A stretch of 32,183 nt of DNA, taken from positions 1 to 32,183 of the IMG/VR virus record IMGVR_UViG_3300030390_000803. One strand, 5' to 3'. The position numbers were made by a program, and so were the translations under genes. The stretch's first letter is position 1. Every line of letters begins with the position of its first letter. This document shows positions 10,301 through 18,799 of this stretch, piece by piece. The notes under the pieces were generated by a model. That model saw only the letters and a list, made by a program, of their open reading frames with translations. It made no database searches and had not been told where the DNA came from. This DNA is from a virus.

Positions 10301-11825
10301 TATATTTCAAGAAATATTAGAAAATAGAGATACTTTAGAAACTAATTCAGCAGGTATACAGCTAATACAAAAAGCTGCAGAAAGTATGGGTATATTTATG
10401 CCTAAATTAAAAGAGGGTGAGACTTATAATTTTCAACATGTAAAAGAATGGTTAGATTCTATAATGTATGGACAAACTAATTTACAGCAAGATTTTACAA
10501 TACTAGGTAAAACATTTTCTGCCAATCAAGCAGTAGGTACAATAAATGCATTTACTGCAATGAGTACTTTATCGTTTAACTTACTACAAGGAGCTAACCA
10601 GTCTATATTAGATAATATGATGTTATTGCAAGAAGCATTTGCAGGACAATTTTTAAATAAATCTGATATGGCTTGGGGAAAAGCAAAATATTGGGGATCA
10701 GGTATGGCTGTTACAGATATAGGTAGATTTGATCCAAAAAGTAAAATTGCAAAAGCAGTAGAGTATTTTGATGCATTAACAGAATTTACAGATACTGAAG
10801 GAAATCAAATAGTAGGAGGAAAAACAAGAAAAGCAGCAAAAACTGGTAATTTATTGTTTTTACAACAAGCAGCTGAGCATGAATTATCTGCTACAAGAAT
10901 GCTAGCAGTAATGAAAAACCTTGAAGGTACATTAAAAGACAGTGATGGTAAGGTATTATTAAATGAAGACGGTAAACCGGCTAATCTATATGATTTACTT
11001 ATAGTAGATAAAAATGGTAAAATGTCTATAGATCCTAGAATTGATGAAAAAGAATCTAATTTTAATAGATTAGATTTTATTACAAAGCTACAAGGATTAA
11101 GTAGAAGAACTAATCAGATAAAAGGTAAGATGCATACTAATATGCTGCAAAGAAGATGGTGGGGTAAACTATTTATGCTATTTCGTAACTGGATGCCGCC
11201 CGGAATTAGAAGAAGATATGGTCATGGTGGAGAATCTACAGTACATGTAGACGAAGAACTAGGTGTTCTTACACAAGGTATGTATGTATCTTTTTGGAAT
11301 CTTATAGCAGAAAGCGTATCAGAAAAATCTTTAAGTGTGTATGGTAAGATGACTGAAATGGAACAGCAAAATATTAAAAGAACTTCTGTAGAACTATCAT
11401 CGCTATTAGGGGCTATGGCATTAGTAGCAGCTTTAGCAAACTTAGATGAAGAAGATGAATCATGGCTAAGTAACTTTGCATTATATCAAGCTAAAAGATA
11501 CCAAACAGAAATTAAACAATGGACTCCGCTACCTGGTGCAGGTTTATCAGAAGCATTTAGAATACTGCAATCTCCTACAGCAACTGCTAGACCAATATTA
11601 AAAGGTGGTGAATTAATAACACAAATGATACGTGAAACAAGATATATGTTAGGAGATCCATTTATAGATAAATCTGCTATTTTTTATCAAAGAAAAACTG
11701 GTAGATTTGGAAAAGGAGACCGTAAAATAAGAAAAGATTTTGAAGATTTATTACCAATATTTAGAGGGTTAAGAAAATCACAAACTCCAGAAGAAGCATA
11801 TAAGTGGTTTACTACACTAGAATAA
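7341..11825 (+). CDS. large polyvalent virion/cargo protein with zincin metallopeptidase domain
   Basis: This is a 1494-residue protein. TTYHEFGHIYIDLLG has the HExxH zinc motif at residues 240-244. A downstream KEVLATAIG segment resembles the third-ligand helix of gluzincin-like phage domains. The middle (about residues 360-900) is rich in Lys, Glu and Leu and looks like long helices or coiled coils. The C-terminal third has hydrophobic stretches around INAFTAMSTLSFNLLQG and LLGAMALVAALANL, and a very basic WMPPGIRRRYG segment, which could contact membrane or DNA. Proteins of this kind lie beside the RNA polymerase in crAss-like genomes and travel in the virion. The peptidase might process cargo or cut a host protein after injection (inference). 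This is the last gene of the + strand module and ends just before a convergent terminator. Confidence 0.75.
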   Translation: MACKYYDKKTGLVNELLTDVFGYMDTVENKNVDSVYKILKDHKVATKRNEIIYLTLPNVHRSLRQLKRIERKHPGLFITEYVKMTPKSIWSEAAPLYSLTINKDLLKNIQAEGTANADLTSSNKVDIDQYVRFVAGADPNTKDYYQDELARRENTSNSKFSAMKRDEMENVYRISNHLKNSFAKAGINVNVVFDTSIDNIGQVQLENDEVAFEDDGRPVQTGTPTIRINPEKVRKDTTYHEFGHIYIDLLGVNDPIVAQAIAELKDTSLFYQVQEAYPELSGEMLDKEVLATAIGLEGAKIVSKNPNKLQRILNRLFRAISKLFGIKPSAAAQLAEEMFAQELRADSMVNPLSSYIQASRDEERLQDLIDKAKVKINSDLYELNQLPEDQIDKDEKTTLIRLENSLIRVKKVEDLFDLVNAMGGALSRAKSIYKSVMDLPEAERGTTANLNKMWTLKKTLDSLEMLQSIKGLVLSKKEKTKDAIPSDETLENNIKFDKFVDSLEKFDKIEERVNEILDQATVLENDFQDDIIPIWAQSVIGLSNKNLPGEIQKIIDNIETNRRLVGERKKDLEWIQLTERFTKGQITSEELKEKRLKLNVEQWKQRQLLNYGDLVKELTTAHKDKSGYSFYFDPIVYSSDRGIQLLVKVVQKANLEKNDLTLDLKSKLAPIYEEFAAGQNESNVAELNEDILEEVTINGMKRLALVNPIDQERYYSDLKKYKEKLDVKFKKPKPADYNNDMEMFRSAFSKWTKTSKYTNYTLEVNKWNSKNSSPIEGYAQEIKRVEEELQIQINIRKKLKAEGEQNTDAYLKAGIDRDQLNNWLTRNRLNGKPSGEMVQPNPKIYTNKKYTDVQDNPRLKKYYDFVLEEFQTAQRMVGVNRMDKNKWDKYSYLMPSYRKEDYDRAKENGTFNTVGDMLKDGFTIQETNHEYYTYNQNNKDAERRVPVYATNRVPSKEVSKDVASSLYRFRHMAHNFKTKSEILGQVSIFQEILENRDTLETNSAGIQLIQKAAESMGIFMPKLKEGETYNFQHVKEWLDSIMYGQTNLQQDFTILGKTFSANQAVGTINAFTAMSTLSFNLLQGANQSILDNMMLLQEAFAGQFLNKSDMAWGKAKYWGSGMAVTDIGRFDPKSKIAKAVEYFDALTEFTDTEGNQIVGGKTRKAAKTGNLLFLQQAAEHELSATRMLAVMKNLEGTLKDSDGKVLLNEDGKPANLYDLLIVDKNGKMSIDPRIDEKESNFNRLDFITKLQGLSRRTNQIKGKMHTNMLQRRWWGKLFMLFRNWMPPGIRRRYGHGGESTVHVDEELGVLTQGMYVSFWNLIAESVSEKSLSVYGKMTEMEQQNIKRTSVELSSLLGAMALVAALANLDEEDESWLSNFALYQAKRYQTEIKQWTPLPGAGLSEAFRILQSPTATARPILKGGELITQMIRETRYMLGDPFIDKSAIFYQRKTGRFGKGDRKIRKDFEDLLPIFRGLRKSQTPEEAYKWFTTLE

Positions 11826-11839
11826 AGGGGCAACAAAAA

Positions 11840-11854
11840 GGGGGCAACGCCCCC
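11840..11854. terminator. bidirectional intrinsic terminator between convergent modules
   Basis: GGGGGC-AAC-GCCCCC is a perfect 6-bp GC stem with a 3-base loop. It is flanked on the left by AAAAA and on the right by TATCTTT. Read on the minus strand the stem is followed by TTTTTG, a good U-tract; read on the plus strand it is followed by TATCTTT, a weaker one. It lies between the stop of the + strand zincin gene (11825) and the stop of the last minus-strand gene (11860), exactly where a convergent terminator is expected. Confidence 0.85.
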
Positions 11855-11859
11855 TATCT

Positions 11860-12330
11860 TTACTGCATACTCATTTTTAACAATAATAAATAACCTATAA
11901 GGTCATCAACTGTATCCTCAGTTTGATCATTTATACCTTTGTTTTTTATACGCATGATTTTATCATCAATACGAGCACATATAGCCTCCGTAGCACCTAA
12001 CTTGCTAAATATTTGCACAGGATCTAGCGCTGTGTTACCATAAGCCTTGTTTTTACTCTTTAATAATGCTACAACTTTACTAGATACTTTGTCTAGTTTG
12101 TCTGCAAAATCATCAGAATTAGTACTTGTTTTTACCCAAGAAGGTATTGTGCATTGCACTAAAGGCTCTACATTTCCCGGGTTTGTGTAGAAACAAAGAT
12201 CTAATGTATCTTCAGAGCATAATTTAAGCTCTGTTTTCTTTATCTCTGTAACTACATACCTAGTACCTATAACTCCTCGATGATGTATCGTATCATGTTT
12301 TCTTAATATTACAATATCATTTATGTTCAT
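11860..12330 (-). CDS. MazG/DUF1599-like all-alpha protein
   Basis: 156 residues. The C-terminal half, KSKNKAYGNTALDPVQIFSK followed by a helix with IDDKIMRIKN and then EDTVDDLIGYLLLL, matches the layout of small all-alpha MazG/DUF1599-type domains associated with nucleotide handling. The conserved KxxxYGN, RxDDKxxRI and DTxxDLIGY pieces are visible. The N-terminal 60 residues look like a beta-rich SH3-like segment (NDIVILRKHDTIHHRGVIGTRY). It may hydrolyse or sense nucleotides, perhaps cleaning the dNTP pool during replication (inference from the family). Its ATG overlaps the stop of the upstream gene by four bases. It is the last gene of the minus-strand module. Confidence 0.65.
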   Translation of the reverse strand: MNINDIVILRKHDTIHHRGVIGTRYVVTEIKKTELKLCSEDTLDLCFYTNPGNVEPLVQCTIPSWVKTSTNSDDFADKLDKVSSKVVALLKSKNKAYGNTALDPVQIFSKLGATEAICARIDDKIMRIKNKGINDQTEDTVDDLIGYLLLLKMSMQ

Positions 12331-13091
12331 AGTAGTTTTTTTAGTTTATAAATTTCTGGATCATATGTTTCTGTTTCTATATTCATTATACTTAACAGCT
12401 CTGACTCTACTGGCAAGTCCGCGCTCAATCGTTTCTCTAACAACTTTCTACGCTTTTCACTTTTAAATATAATCTGACCTACCTCGTCTTCTATATCAGC
12501 ATGATGAAAATCTAAAATATCTAATTTATAGTCTCTACTAAACTTAGAATATTTACCTAGCATAAATGCTCTGTATTCTTTCTTATATCCTTTAGGAATA
12601 TTAAAAACAAACATTACATAATTAGGACTAGGATCATACCTGCGCTTAAAGAAGTCTACACTCTTCATAATTTTCTCAAACTTTATATATCTAGTATCAG
12701 AAGACCATCTATACAACAAAGCTATACAGTCATTATCTTCTGGAGTACTTATAAAACAATTTACAAAAAAAGTATTCCAAAAATATAATTTTTTACTACC
12801 AGGTAACATAGGCATCATAAATGTTGTTGACTTTGTTCTCTTGGCAATTGAAATATCATAAGCTAGTAACCGTGTGTCTTCACCGGCTACTGGCTCTATA
12901 ATATTAACCTTATATTTTGTTTTCTTTATTGGGACTGTATAACCTAGTTTTATATTAAGGTTATTAGGGCCCTCTAAAGCTACAATTTTATTGTCTTTTT
13001 TAATAGCTTTTAAGCAATTTACATTACCTGTAATTCTAAATGTTAATGCATTTAAAGGTTTGTATACTAAATTGTCACATTCTACTACCAT
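12327..13091 (-). CDS. unidentified conserved-looking phage protein (254 aa)
   Basis: I do not recognise this protein. It is 254 residues with a beta-rich N-terminal part (about residues 1-85), a central aromatic-rich part (KLYFWNTFFVNCF) and a basic helical C-terminal part (KSEKRRKLLEKRLSADLP). There are no transmembrane segments and no obvious catalytic motif. It overlaps the FEN-type exonuclease gene upstream by 7 bases and the MazG-like gene downstream by 4 bases, so all three are translationally coupled. Context suggests a role in DNA replication or nucleotide metabolism, but nothing in the sequence proves it. Confidence 0.75.
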   Translation of the reverse strand: MVVECDNLVYKPLNALTFRITGNVNCLKAIKKDNKIVALEGPNNLNIKLGYTVPIKKTKYKVNIIEPVAGEDTRLLAYDISIAKRTKSTTFMMPMLPGSKKLYFWNTFFVNCFISTPEDNDCIALLYRWSSDTRYIKFEKIMKSVDFFKRRYDPSPNYVMFVFNIPKGYKKEYRAFMLGKYSKFSRDYKLDILDFHHADIEDEVGQIIFKSEKRRKLLEKRLSADLPVESELLSIMNIETETYDPEIYKLKKLL

Positions 13092-13837
13092 AATTCTTCT
13101 TGATTTGTAAATTCAACTTTATGTGTTATTAGATCAGGTAACTCTATACCGGTTTCTCTTAGCACATCTTCTTTAGTCTTAAGTATGTATATTAACTTAA
13201 AGGTCTCTGTAAATCTATGAATTCCTTCAGAATTTCCAAACTTTTCTATATATTTATTTAAAACAAAAGTAGGCATTTCTGTAGGAATTACATTTTCTAA
13301 CCAGGTATCAGCTGTTTTAGGACCTACTTTAGGGAGGCCAGTAATACCATCTGTAGAGTCACCCATTAGCACTTGTTTCCATAAAAACGTTATTGCTTGA
13401 TTCTCATCGACAGTTACAAATTCACCTTTCCCATAGTTATAATTAGATACTTTGTTTTGGTATAGCACATCCTTGTCAGGACTACATATAATAGTCTTCA
13501 TAGGATCATGATACACAGACACTAAGTCATCCGCTTCTAGTTCTGTTATAAATGTAAATTTCCAATTTTGTTTTAAGTGCTCTTTAATTGCAGGAAATAT
13601 AATTGGTAATGCATCTCGTTTTCTGTTATGTTTGTAGGGTTTTGTAGTTGCTATATTATATCTAAAGCATTTACCCTGTGTTAGAAAACCGGCATAATGA
13701 TTACATCCTGTAATATTTAACATTTGATTAATTCTCATGTCAATACCTTCTATTGCTTCTTCTAGTGTGTCTTTTTTCATCTCATAATAGATTAAACTGT
13801 CACCATCTATCAGAGCTATTCTATCTTCTCTATTCAT
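13085..13837 (-). CDS. FEN-type 5'-3' exonuclease / flap endonuclease
   Basis: 250 residues. The N-terminus IALIDGDSLIYYE gives the first metal-binding Asp pair (D11, D13). ELEADDLVSVY and ICSPDKDVLY are the next acidic motifs of the PIN/FEN superfamily. MGDSTDGITGLPKVGPKTA is the last acidic site followed by the helix-hairpin-helix (GLPKVGPKTA) that binds the DNA backbone. Size and order fit phage 5'-3' exonucleases (T5 D15, T4 RNase H), which remove RNA primers and trim flaps. The polymerase in this window has no such domain of its own, so this protein would supply it. The gene begins 22 bases beyond a structured inverted-repeat element at 13859-13961. Confidence 0.88.
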   Translation of the reverse strand: MNREDRIALIDGDSLIYYEMKKDTLEEAIEGIDMRINQMLNITGCNHYAGFLTQGKCFRYNIATTKPYKHNRKRDALPIIFPAIKEHLKQNWKFTFITELEADDLVSVYHDPMKTIICSPDKDVLYQNKVSNYNYGKGEFVTVDENQAITFLWKQVLMGDSTDGITGLPKVGPKTADTWLENVIPTEMPTFVLNKYIEKFGNSEGIHRFTETFKLIYILKTKEDVLRETGIELPDLITHKVEFTNQEELW

Positions 13838-13858
13838 ATTTTAAAATTTAGGGTTATC

Positions 13859-13961
13859 GATATAAAGGGGGTGGATATAAAAATTTAATTAAAAACTGGA
13901 TGCTCTTAAACACCCGTTTAATGTTAAGTGGCAAAACGCCGTTCGTCCACCCCCTCATATC
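13859..13961 (-). ncRNA. long-stem structured RNA element E1 (putative)
   Basis: A perfect 10-bp inverted repeat (AGGGGGTGGA / TCCACCCCCT, at 13866-13875 and 13946-13955) closes a 90-base unit. An extra outer stem GATAT/ATATC is separated from it by a small internal loop. Read on the minus strand, the interior has a GGC-GTTTT-GCC hairpin. It also has GGGTGTTTAAGAGCATCC (13898-13915), which folds as GGGTG/CATCC with an AAGAG-containing loop; TTAAAC-GGGT-GTTTAA is an alternative. It fills the gap between the rIIB-like and FEN genes. The core recurs in E2 at 26753-26819. It does not match a tRNA, because T-arm and D-arm consensus are absent. Function unknown. Confidence 0.6.
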
Positions 13962-13979
13962 TTACCAATTAAACACTAG

Positions 13980-15149
13980 CTACAGAGCGTTTAGCTCAGC
14001 AACTTCCTTGTCACTTTGAGCTTTTTTATCAGCTCGCTCTTGGACAGCTTGGGATCTCATATCGTCCCATTCTGCATCTGTCATAGCTGCGTAACTAGAG
14101 CTATGGTAAATAGATCCATTCACACCTGCTAAGGAAGAATGAACAAAGTATTGCTTACATCTAATAGCGCCGTCTTCATCACAAGGCACAGCCCCGATAT
14201 GCATAGGATCTACAAAGATGTTGTGAATTTCTCCACTATAAAAAGCAATATACTTTAACCCACCGATGTGGAGCCCCTTAACGCATGACGTCGTATCATT
14301 TACGTTAACCTGGCTCCAATCAGCAAGTCTGTGAGTACAACCCACTTTGATAAAATGTTGTGGTTTTGTATAACCATTATCTCCTTCACAAAAGAATGCA
14401 TCACCTGCAGTACCCATAATAGCTGGTTCAAACAATCTATCTTCTACATGTTCTGGTAAACCATCACCTTCTATCTCACCAGTGTCAACATTGAACGTTC
14501 TTTTATAACGATCTTCTTGTTCACCGGTTTCTGAATTAAACTTGTGCAGCACTTCTCTAGAGACTTTATAACCATTGAGTAATCCCTCATGGGTGATTTT
14601 CATTTGGTACATTGTTGCTCTTTTGCTGGCTGCATCTTCGCTTAATCCATGATTTTCCATAAGATCTTCTTTATGTTTAGGATGCACATATTGCATATTA
14701 ACAAAATTAAAGAATCTATTACAGAAATCGTCTCCATGACCTTGCTTCATCTTTCTCCACAAGATTGGATTTCTCAACCAACGTGTCCACATCTTTACTA
14801 GGGGCATAAAGTCTAACTCTTTATCTAAAGAGTCAAAGATTCTATCTACAAGCGCTTGTGGCATAGGTATAGTAGATACTACACCCTCGTGCTTAAGAAA
14901 GAACTCTCCTGTTCCTTTGTTTACATGTACATACGGACATTTGGTTTCGATTGTCTTCGTATAATCTACTATAGTTAACGTTTCAAAGGCTTTTATTACT
15001 TCATTGTAGTTTTCTATAGATGTTACATTGTTTGCTTGCTGAGCAAGCTCTTGCATTTGATCATACAGCTCTTTGCTGTACTCTACTGTGAATGGTTGCT
15101 CTCCATAATTACCACAGATTTTATCTTCTATTACATTAATTGTTATCAT
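13980..15149 (-). CDS. rIIB: rIIB-like protein
   Basis: 389 residues, somewhat longer than T4 rIIB (about 312). It has the usual layout of phage rIIB-like proteins: an N-terminal segment that may bind nucleic acid, a helical middle (KMWTRWLRNPILW, FCNRFFNFVNMQYVHP), and a C-terminal domain containing CVKGLHIGGLKYIAFYSG and the NIFVDPMHIGAVPCDEDGAI segment. The C-terminal CxxGLHxG...Y and VDPxxxxAVPxD features are what I used for the assignment. It is in the same cassette as an rIIA-like gene, separated by a radical SAM gene. In T4 the rII pair acts at the membrane in lysis inhibition and protects against prophage exclusion; the role here is unknown. An AACCAATTAAA motif lies just upstream of the ATG. 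Confidence 0.75.
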   Translation of the reverse strand: MITINVIEDKICGNYGEQPFTVEYSKELYDQMQELAQQANNVTSIENYNEVIKAFETLTIVDYTKTIETKCPYVHVNKGTGEFFLKHEGVVSTIPMPQALVDRIFDSLDKELDFMPLVKMWTRWLRNPILWRKMKQGHGDDFCNRFFNFVNMQYVHPKHKEDLMENHGLSEDAASKRATMYQMKITHEGLLNGYKVSREVLHKFNSETGEQEDRYKRTFNVDTGEIEGDGLPEHVEDRLFEPAIMGTAGDAFFCEGDNGYTKPQHFIKVGCTHRLADWSQVNVNDTTSCVKGLHIGGLKYIAFYSGEIHNIFVDPMHIGAVPCDEDGAIRCKQYFVHSSLAGVNGSIYHSSSYAAMTDAEWDDMRSQAVQERADKKAQSDKEVAELNAL

Positions 15150-15166
15150 ATTATCTATTTAATTGG

Positions 15167-16030
15167 TTAAAAAATATACCTTATAGTATTCCAAGGTATT
15201 TTGGCTTCATGTATCTGTCTAAATTGTTTAATATATTCAGACTTCATTCCTAGTTTGTATCTTATATTTTCTCCACCATACTGAGAACGTTTAACTTCTT
15301 GCTTATCAGCAACCCATAGATCTACTTCTGTCTCTGGATGTCTTTCTAAGTTTACAACGTGCTTTTTAAAGTTATGTGTCAAGAATATACATTCTGATAA
15401 AACTTGGTCTTTGTAACTAACATAATCATTCATCATATCAAATATATACTCGTAGTCTTGTAACCAACCATCGTATACAATAATAGGACTATAATTTACA
15501 TGTACATCATACCCAGCATCTATAAATGCATCAATAGCTTTTATTCTATCAATGATCTTAGAGGTACCGCGCTCATGTAAATCTGATTTATGTTGAGGCA
15601 TTAGACTAAATCTAATACGTATTTTCCCTTCTGGGTTAAAATTAATTAGCATTGGGTTTACAAATTTAGTTGCAAAACTACCCATAGCTACAGGATGATC
15701 TCTAAAGAATTCAAATATTCTTTCCCAGTCATGATGTCTAGCGTGTAATGCAAAATCTTCATTACAACTAATATCATACGTGGTAAACTTTGGATGCGTC
15801 TGATTAGGTTTGTCTACTGGTGTAAAGTATGCATGATTATTAACTTCTGTTAATATATCACCTGTGTTTACAGCAACAGACAAACCTTTATCTTTATGAC
15901 GTTTCATATAACAGTAAGAACAATTATATAAACAACCATAACCAAAGCTAGGAGAAATAAAATCCGTCGACCTACCAGAGGGACGGATCTTAAAAGTCTT
16001 TCTAATGTCTTTAGTTATTAACTTTCCCAT
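15167..16030 (-). CDS. splB: spore photoproduct lyase-like radical SAM enzyme
   Basis: 287 residues. GYGCLYNCSYCYM provides the CxxxCxxC [4Fe-4S] motif of radical SAM enzymes (C33, C37, C40). The middle RIRFSL...GTSKIIDRIKAIDAF and the following AGYDVHVNYSPIIVYDGW strongly resemble the spore photoproduct lyase family. So does the C-terminal NIRYKLGMKS...IPWNTIRYIF. A Cys in TYDISCNEDF (C89) lies at about the spacing of the catalytic H-atom donor of the Bacillus enzyme (inference). It lacks most of the roughly 80-residue N-terminal region of the bacterial protein. The family reverts a thymine dimer photoproduct in DNA, so a DNA repair role is likely; the substrate here is unknown. The start overlaps the rIIA-like stop by 13 bases. 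Confidence 0.8.
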   Translation of the reverse strand: MGKLITKDIRKTFKIRPSGRSTDFISPSFGYGCLYNCSYCYMKRHKDKGLSVAVNTGDILTEVNNHAYFTPVDKPNQTHPKFTTYDISCNEDFALHARHHDWERIFEFFRDHPVAMGSFATKFVNPMLINFNPEGKIRIRFSLMPQHKSDLHERGTSKIIDRIKAIDAFIDAGYDVHVNYSPIIVYDGWLQDYEYIFDMMNDYVSYKDQVLSECIFLTHNFKKHVVNLERHPETEVDLWVADKQEVKRSQYGGENIRYKLGMKSEYIKQFRQIHEAKIPWNTIRYIF

Positions 16031-18771
16031 ATTTCTCTAGATTTAGCTCTTAAATAAACTCTAACTTCTTTCTCAAGAGCTGAAGACATATCACATTCTC
16101 TACTCTCAAGACAACTTAGTTCATCTAGCAGCGGTTTAACTTCTTCTGCAAATTCTAGTATATTATCATACTTAGCTAATATAGTCAAATCAGCAGCTTT
16201 AGCATTACTAATATCTGCCAAAACAAACAGTTCTTTAGACTTTTGCGCTATCAAATCTTCGTCATCACACTCTGTCATAAACTTTTGAAATTCAAATAAC
16301 TTATCCATATGTTCAAGTATAGCTGGTGCTATATCTTTTACTTTTCTGTAATCATATTCTGAATAATTATCATTCCTTAAATCCATAAGTTCACAATAAT
16401 CTTCTTGTAATGTAGGGTGTATGCATTTAAGCCCCTGCAGAAATTTAAAGTTATTTATCTTTTCTAGTTTATGTGCTGTATAATATTTAATAAGTGAATT
16501 GTCCATAGTATATGCGTTATTATCTGTTAGTTGTAAAAATAGTTCATCAATGTGTCTGACATTTGGGTTTTGTGTAATAAACTTAACCTTATCTTGACTA
16601 ACACGTATCAGCTGTGGTGTATCCCATCCTTGTACAGGATTAACCGCCCAATCATAATACTCACCTTTACTGCTACGAGTCATAAATCTAACAGGAGCAT
16701 GCTCGTACCAAAATATAGGGTAATTATGAGCTTCTCTTTGATGACCATTGTCAGACCATCCAGCATTTGGATAAACTTGTTTAAAATGTGGAACAACGTG
16801 TGTAAGTAATAAAGCAGCAGCTTTCATTTTACCCTCGTCTTCTTTAGTACAGTAGTAAATACGATTAGAACTAGACATAAGATCTTTAGCTCTAGGCTCT
16901 ATCTTTTCTAAAGTTAAATTATCATCTTTTAAATGATCAAACCTAAGAGTATATGCCACCATTCTTTTCTCTATCTCACGTCGTTCTACAGCTGAAAGAT
17001 TACTAAACTTAGATTTTTCTTCGTCTTCTGCTTCTATTTCTTTACAGTCTATAATAAACTCTTCTGGTACTTCTACAATATCATAGTTTTTATACCACTC
17101 AGATTTACTAATAAAGTTTAAGATGGCAGCTCTTTTAGCAGTTACCCTAGCTTTATCTTTTAAGAGTAGCATCTGCGCATCAGTTGTACTTGCTTTAAGT
17201 ATATCCTCACGATAAAATGCATCAAGATCTACTAAACTATACGTACAAACTTTATGTCTGTTGTGTTTATTGTCTTGATCTAGTTGTCTTAGATATACAT
17301 CTTTATACTTACTAAACTGCTCTTCTCTAGCATAAAAATGCTTAGCATCAAAACTATGCCAGTCTTTTACATTCTCACGCTCTATAGTATTATTAATTTC
17401 TTGAGGTGTCATAAGTTTTAAGCCTTCAAACAATTTAGTTATATGACTATATTTAATTCTAGGATCAGGTCCAAACTTAGGTTTAATCTCATTTTTATCA
17501 ATAATACGTGAAATTCTAGATAGTATTCTATCATCAGTATCTCCAGCTATAATAGATCTACATTTATCAATCCATTTTAGAAAGTCAGTTTCTTGTAGCT
17601 GTTTCTCTACCATTGCACTAGCTTCTTCTGCAGCTGCTTTAATTACACCTTTAATGTAATTTTTAGTTGACTCATTCCATATAACTTTCTCACGAGATGG
17701 CGTAACATCTACACCCTCTTGTAATATAGTTTCAGTTCCATCTTCATTAGTAACTACTTGTCTAGCTGGACATTTAAAAGCAATACAACCATACATTGTT
17801 TCCATTTCTAATTCTTTAAAATCAATATAGCCATAGTTAATACCTGTAGAAGCTTCTTTATCTTTTACAAGAACAATATGAGGCTTACTAAAATAATAAC
17901 TATCACCAACTATTATATTTTTAGAATTATAAAGTACATCAGTTTTAAAGTTAACCTTTCTCTCATATCCGTCATCTTCATTATCAATAATTTTAAAGTA
18001 AACATTATCAAAATACATTAGCTGCTCTTCAATAGCTTCTTCAAACTTATTACGATTATGCTTTTTAACACCAAATGATACAGTAGTTTGATTCTTACCA
18101 CCATATTGCTCATAATATACTTTAGTGCCATCACTAAAAGTAATAAATGGATTAGGCTTACCTTCTTTTACATTAAAAGCTGGTATAATAAAATCAGTCT
18201 TGTAATTATAACAGTTACATTTAAATCTCATACCATTATATATAGTTTCTATAGTATAGAAATCTACACCGGTTGATAGTGCAGCTTTTGCACCAAGACC
18301 AAAGGCACCAAAATTCTCACTGGTATTTCTTTTAGTAGAATAACCTAGTTCTAATATACCTTCTAGTCTTCTACTACCTATACCTACACCGTAGTCAGTA
18401 ACTTTAAATATATCACAGTAACCTACACCTGCATTTTGTTCATACACTAGATCTATATGATTAGTTTTACTATCTAAATATCCAATACTGTAATAAGCTT
18501 TATTAAAATTACTATCTTCATATTGATCACCGTGGCGCTCAATATAGTAGTCTGCAACTTTCTTTTGTCCTAATAGTATTTCTCTAGCCACTTCTTTCTC
18601 ACGCTGAGAGTCACATGCATTGGTAACAAGTTCTCTAATCGTAGATTGTATTGGCATAGAATACTGTGTAGACTGTAGAATGTCAAACACCATTTTCTCA
18701 GCGCCTTTGTTAATTTTCTTTGCTATGCCGGCGCTACCTTGCATAGGTTTATCAATTGTTTTAATACTCAT
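16018..18771 (-). CDS. rIIA: rIIA-like GHKL ATPase
   Basis: 917 residues, longer than T4 rIIA (about 725). The N-terminal part has Bergerat ATP-binding fold signatures: IRELVTNACDSQ (N box, E47 and N51), VTDYGVGIG (G1 box, DxGxG) and FGAFGLGAKAAL (G2 box with lid Gly residues). This order matches Hsp90/MutL/gyrase-type GHKL ATPases and phage rIIA proteins. The remaining roughly 650 residues are mixed and helical, with no motif I recognise and no clear transmembrane segment. The product probably works with the rIIB-like protein. AACCAATTAA lies 9 bases before the ATG (18781-18790). Confidence 0.85.
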   Translation of the reverse strand: MSIKTIDKPMQGSAGIAKKINKGAEKMVFDILQSTQYSMPIQSTIRELVTNACDSQREKEVAREILLGQKKVADYYIERHGDQYEDSNFNKAYYSIGYLDSKTNHIDLVYEQNAGVGYCDIFKVTDYGVGIGSRRLEGILELGYSTKRNTSENFGAFGLGAKAALSTGVDFYTIETIYNGMRFKCNCYNYKTDFIIPAFNVKEGKPNPFITFSDGTKVYYEQYGGKNQTTVSFGVKKHNRNKFEEAIEEQLMYFDNVYFKIIDNEDDGYERKVNFKTDVLYNSKNIIVGDSYYFSKPHIVLVKDKEASTGINYGYIDFKELEMETMYGCIAFKCPARQVVTNEDGTETILQEGVDVTPSREKVIWNESTKNYIKGVIKAAAEEASAMVEKQLQETDFLKWIDKCRSIIAGDTDDRILSRISRIIDKNEIKPKFGPDPRIKYSHITKLFEGLKLMTPQEINNTIERENVKDWHSFDAKHFYAREEQFSKYKDVYLRQLDQDNKHNRHKVCTYSLVDLDAFYREDILKASTTDAQMLLLKDKARVTAKRAAILNFISKSEWYKNYDIVEVPEEFIIDCKEIEAEDEEKSKFSNLSAVERREIEKRMVAYTLRFDHLKDDNLTLEKIEPRAKDLMSSSNRIYYCTKEDEGKMKAAALLLTHVVPHFKQVYPNAGWSDNGHQREAHNYPIFWYEHAPVRFMTRSSKGEYYDWAVNPVQGWDTPQLIRVSQDKVKFITQNPNVRHIDELFLQLTDNNAYTMDNSLIKYYTAHKLEKINNFKFLQGLKCIHPTLQEDYCELMDLRNDNYSEYDYRKVKDIAPAILEHMDKLFEFQKFMTECDDEDLIAQKSKELFVLADISNAKAADLTILAKYDNILEFAEEVKPLLDELSCLESRECDMSSALEKEVRVYLRAKSREIWES

Positions 18772-18799
18772 AATTTGTGTTTAATTGGTTTATACTTTA

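Noticed and set aside
13866-13955. tRNA with long variable arm
   Set aside because: The 90-base length and strong closing stem suggested one, but no D-loop GG, no T-loop TTC and no plausible anticodon arm could be placed on either strand.
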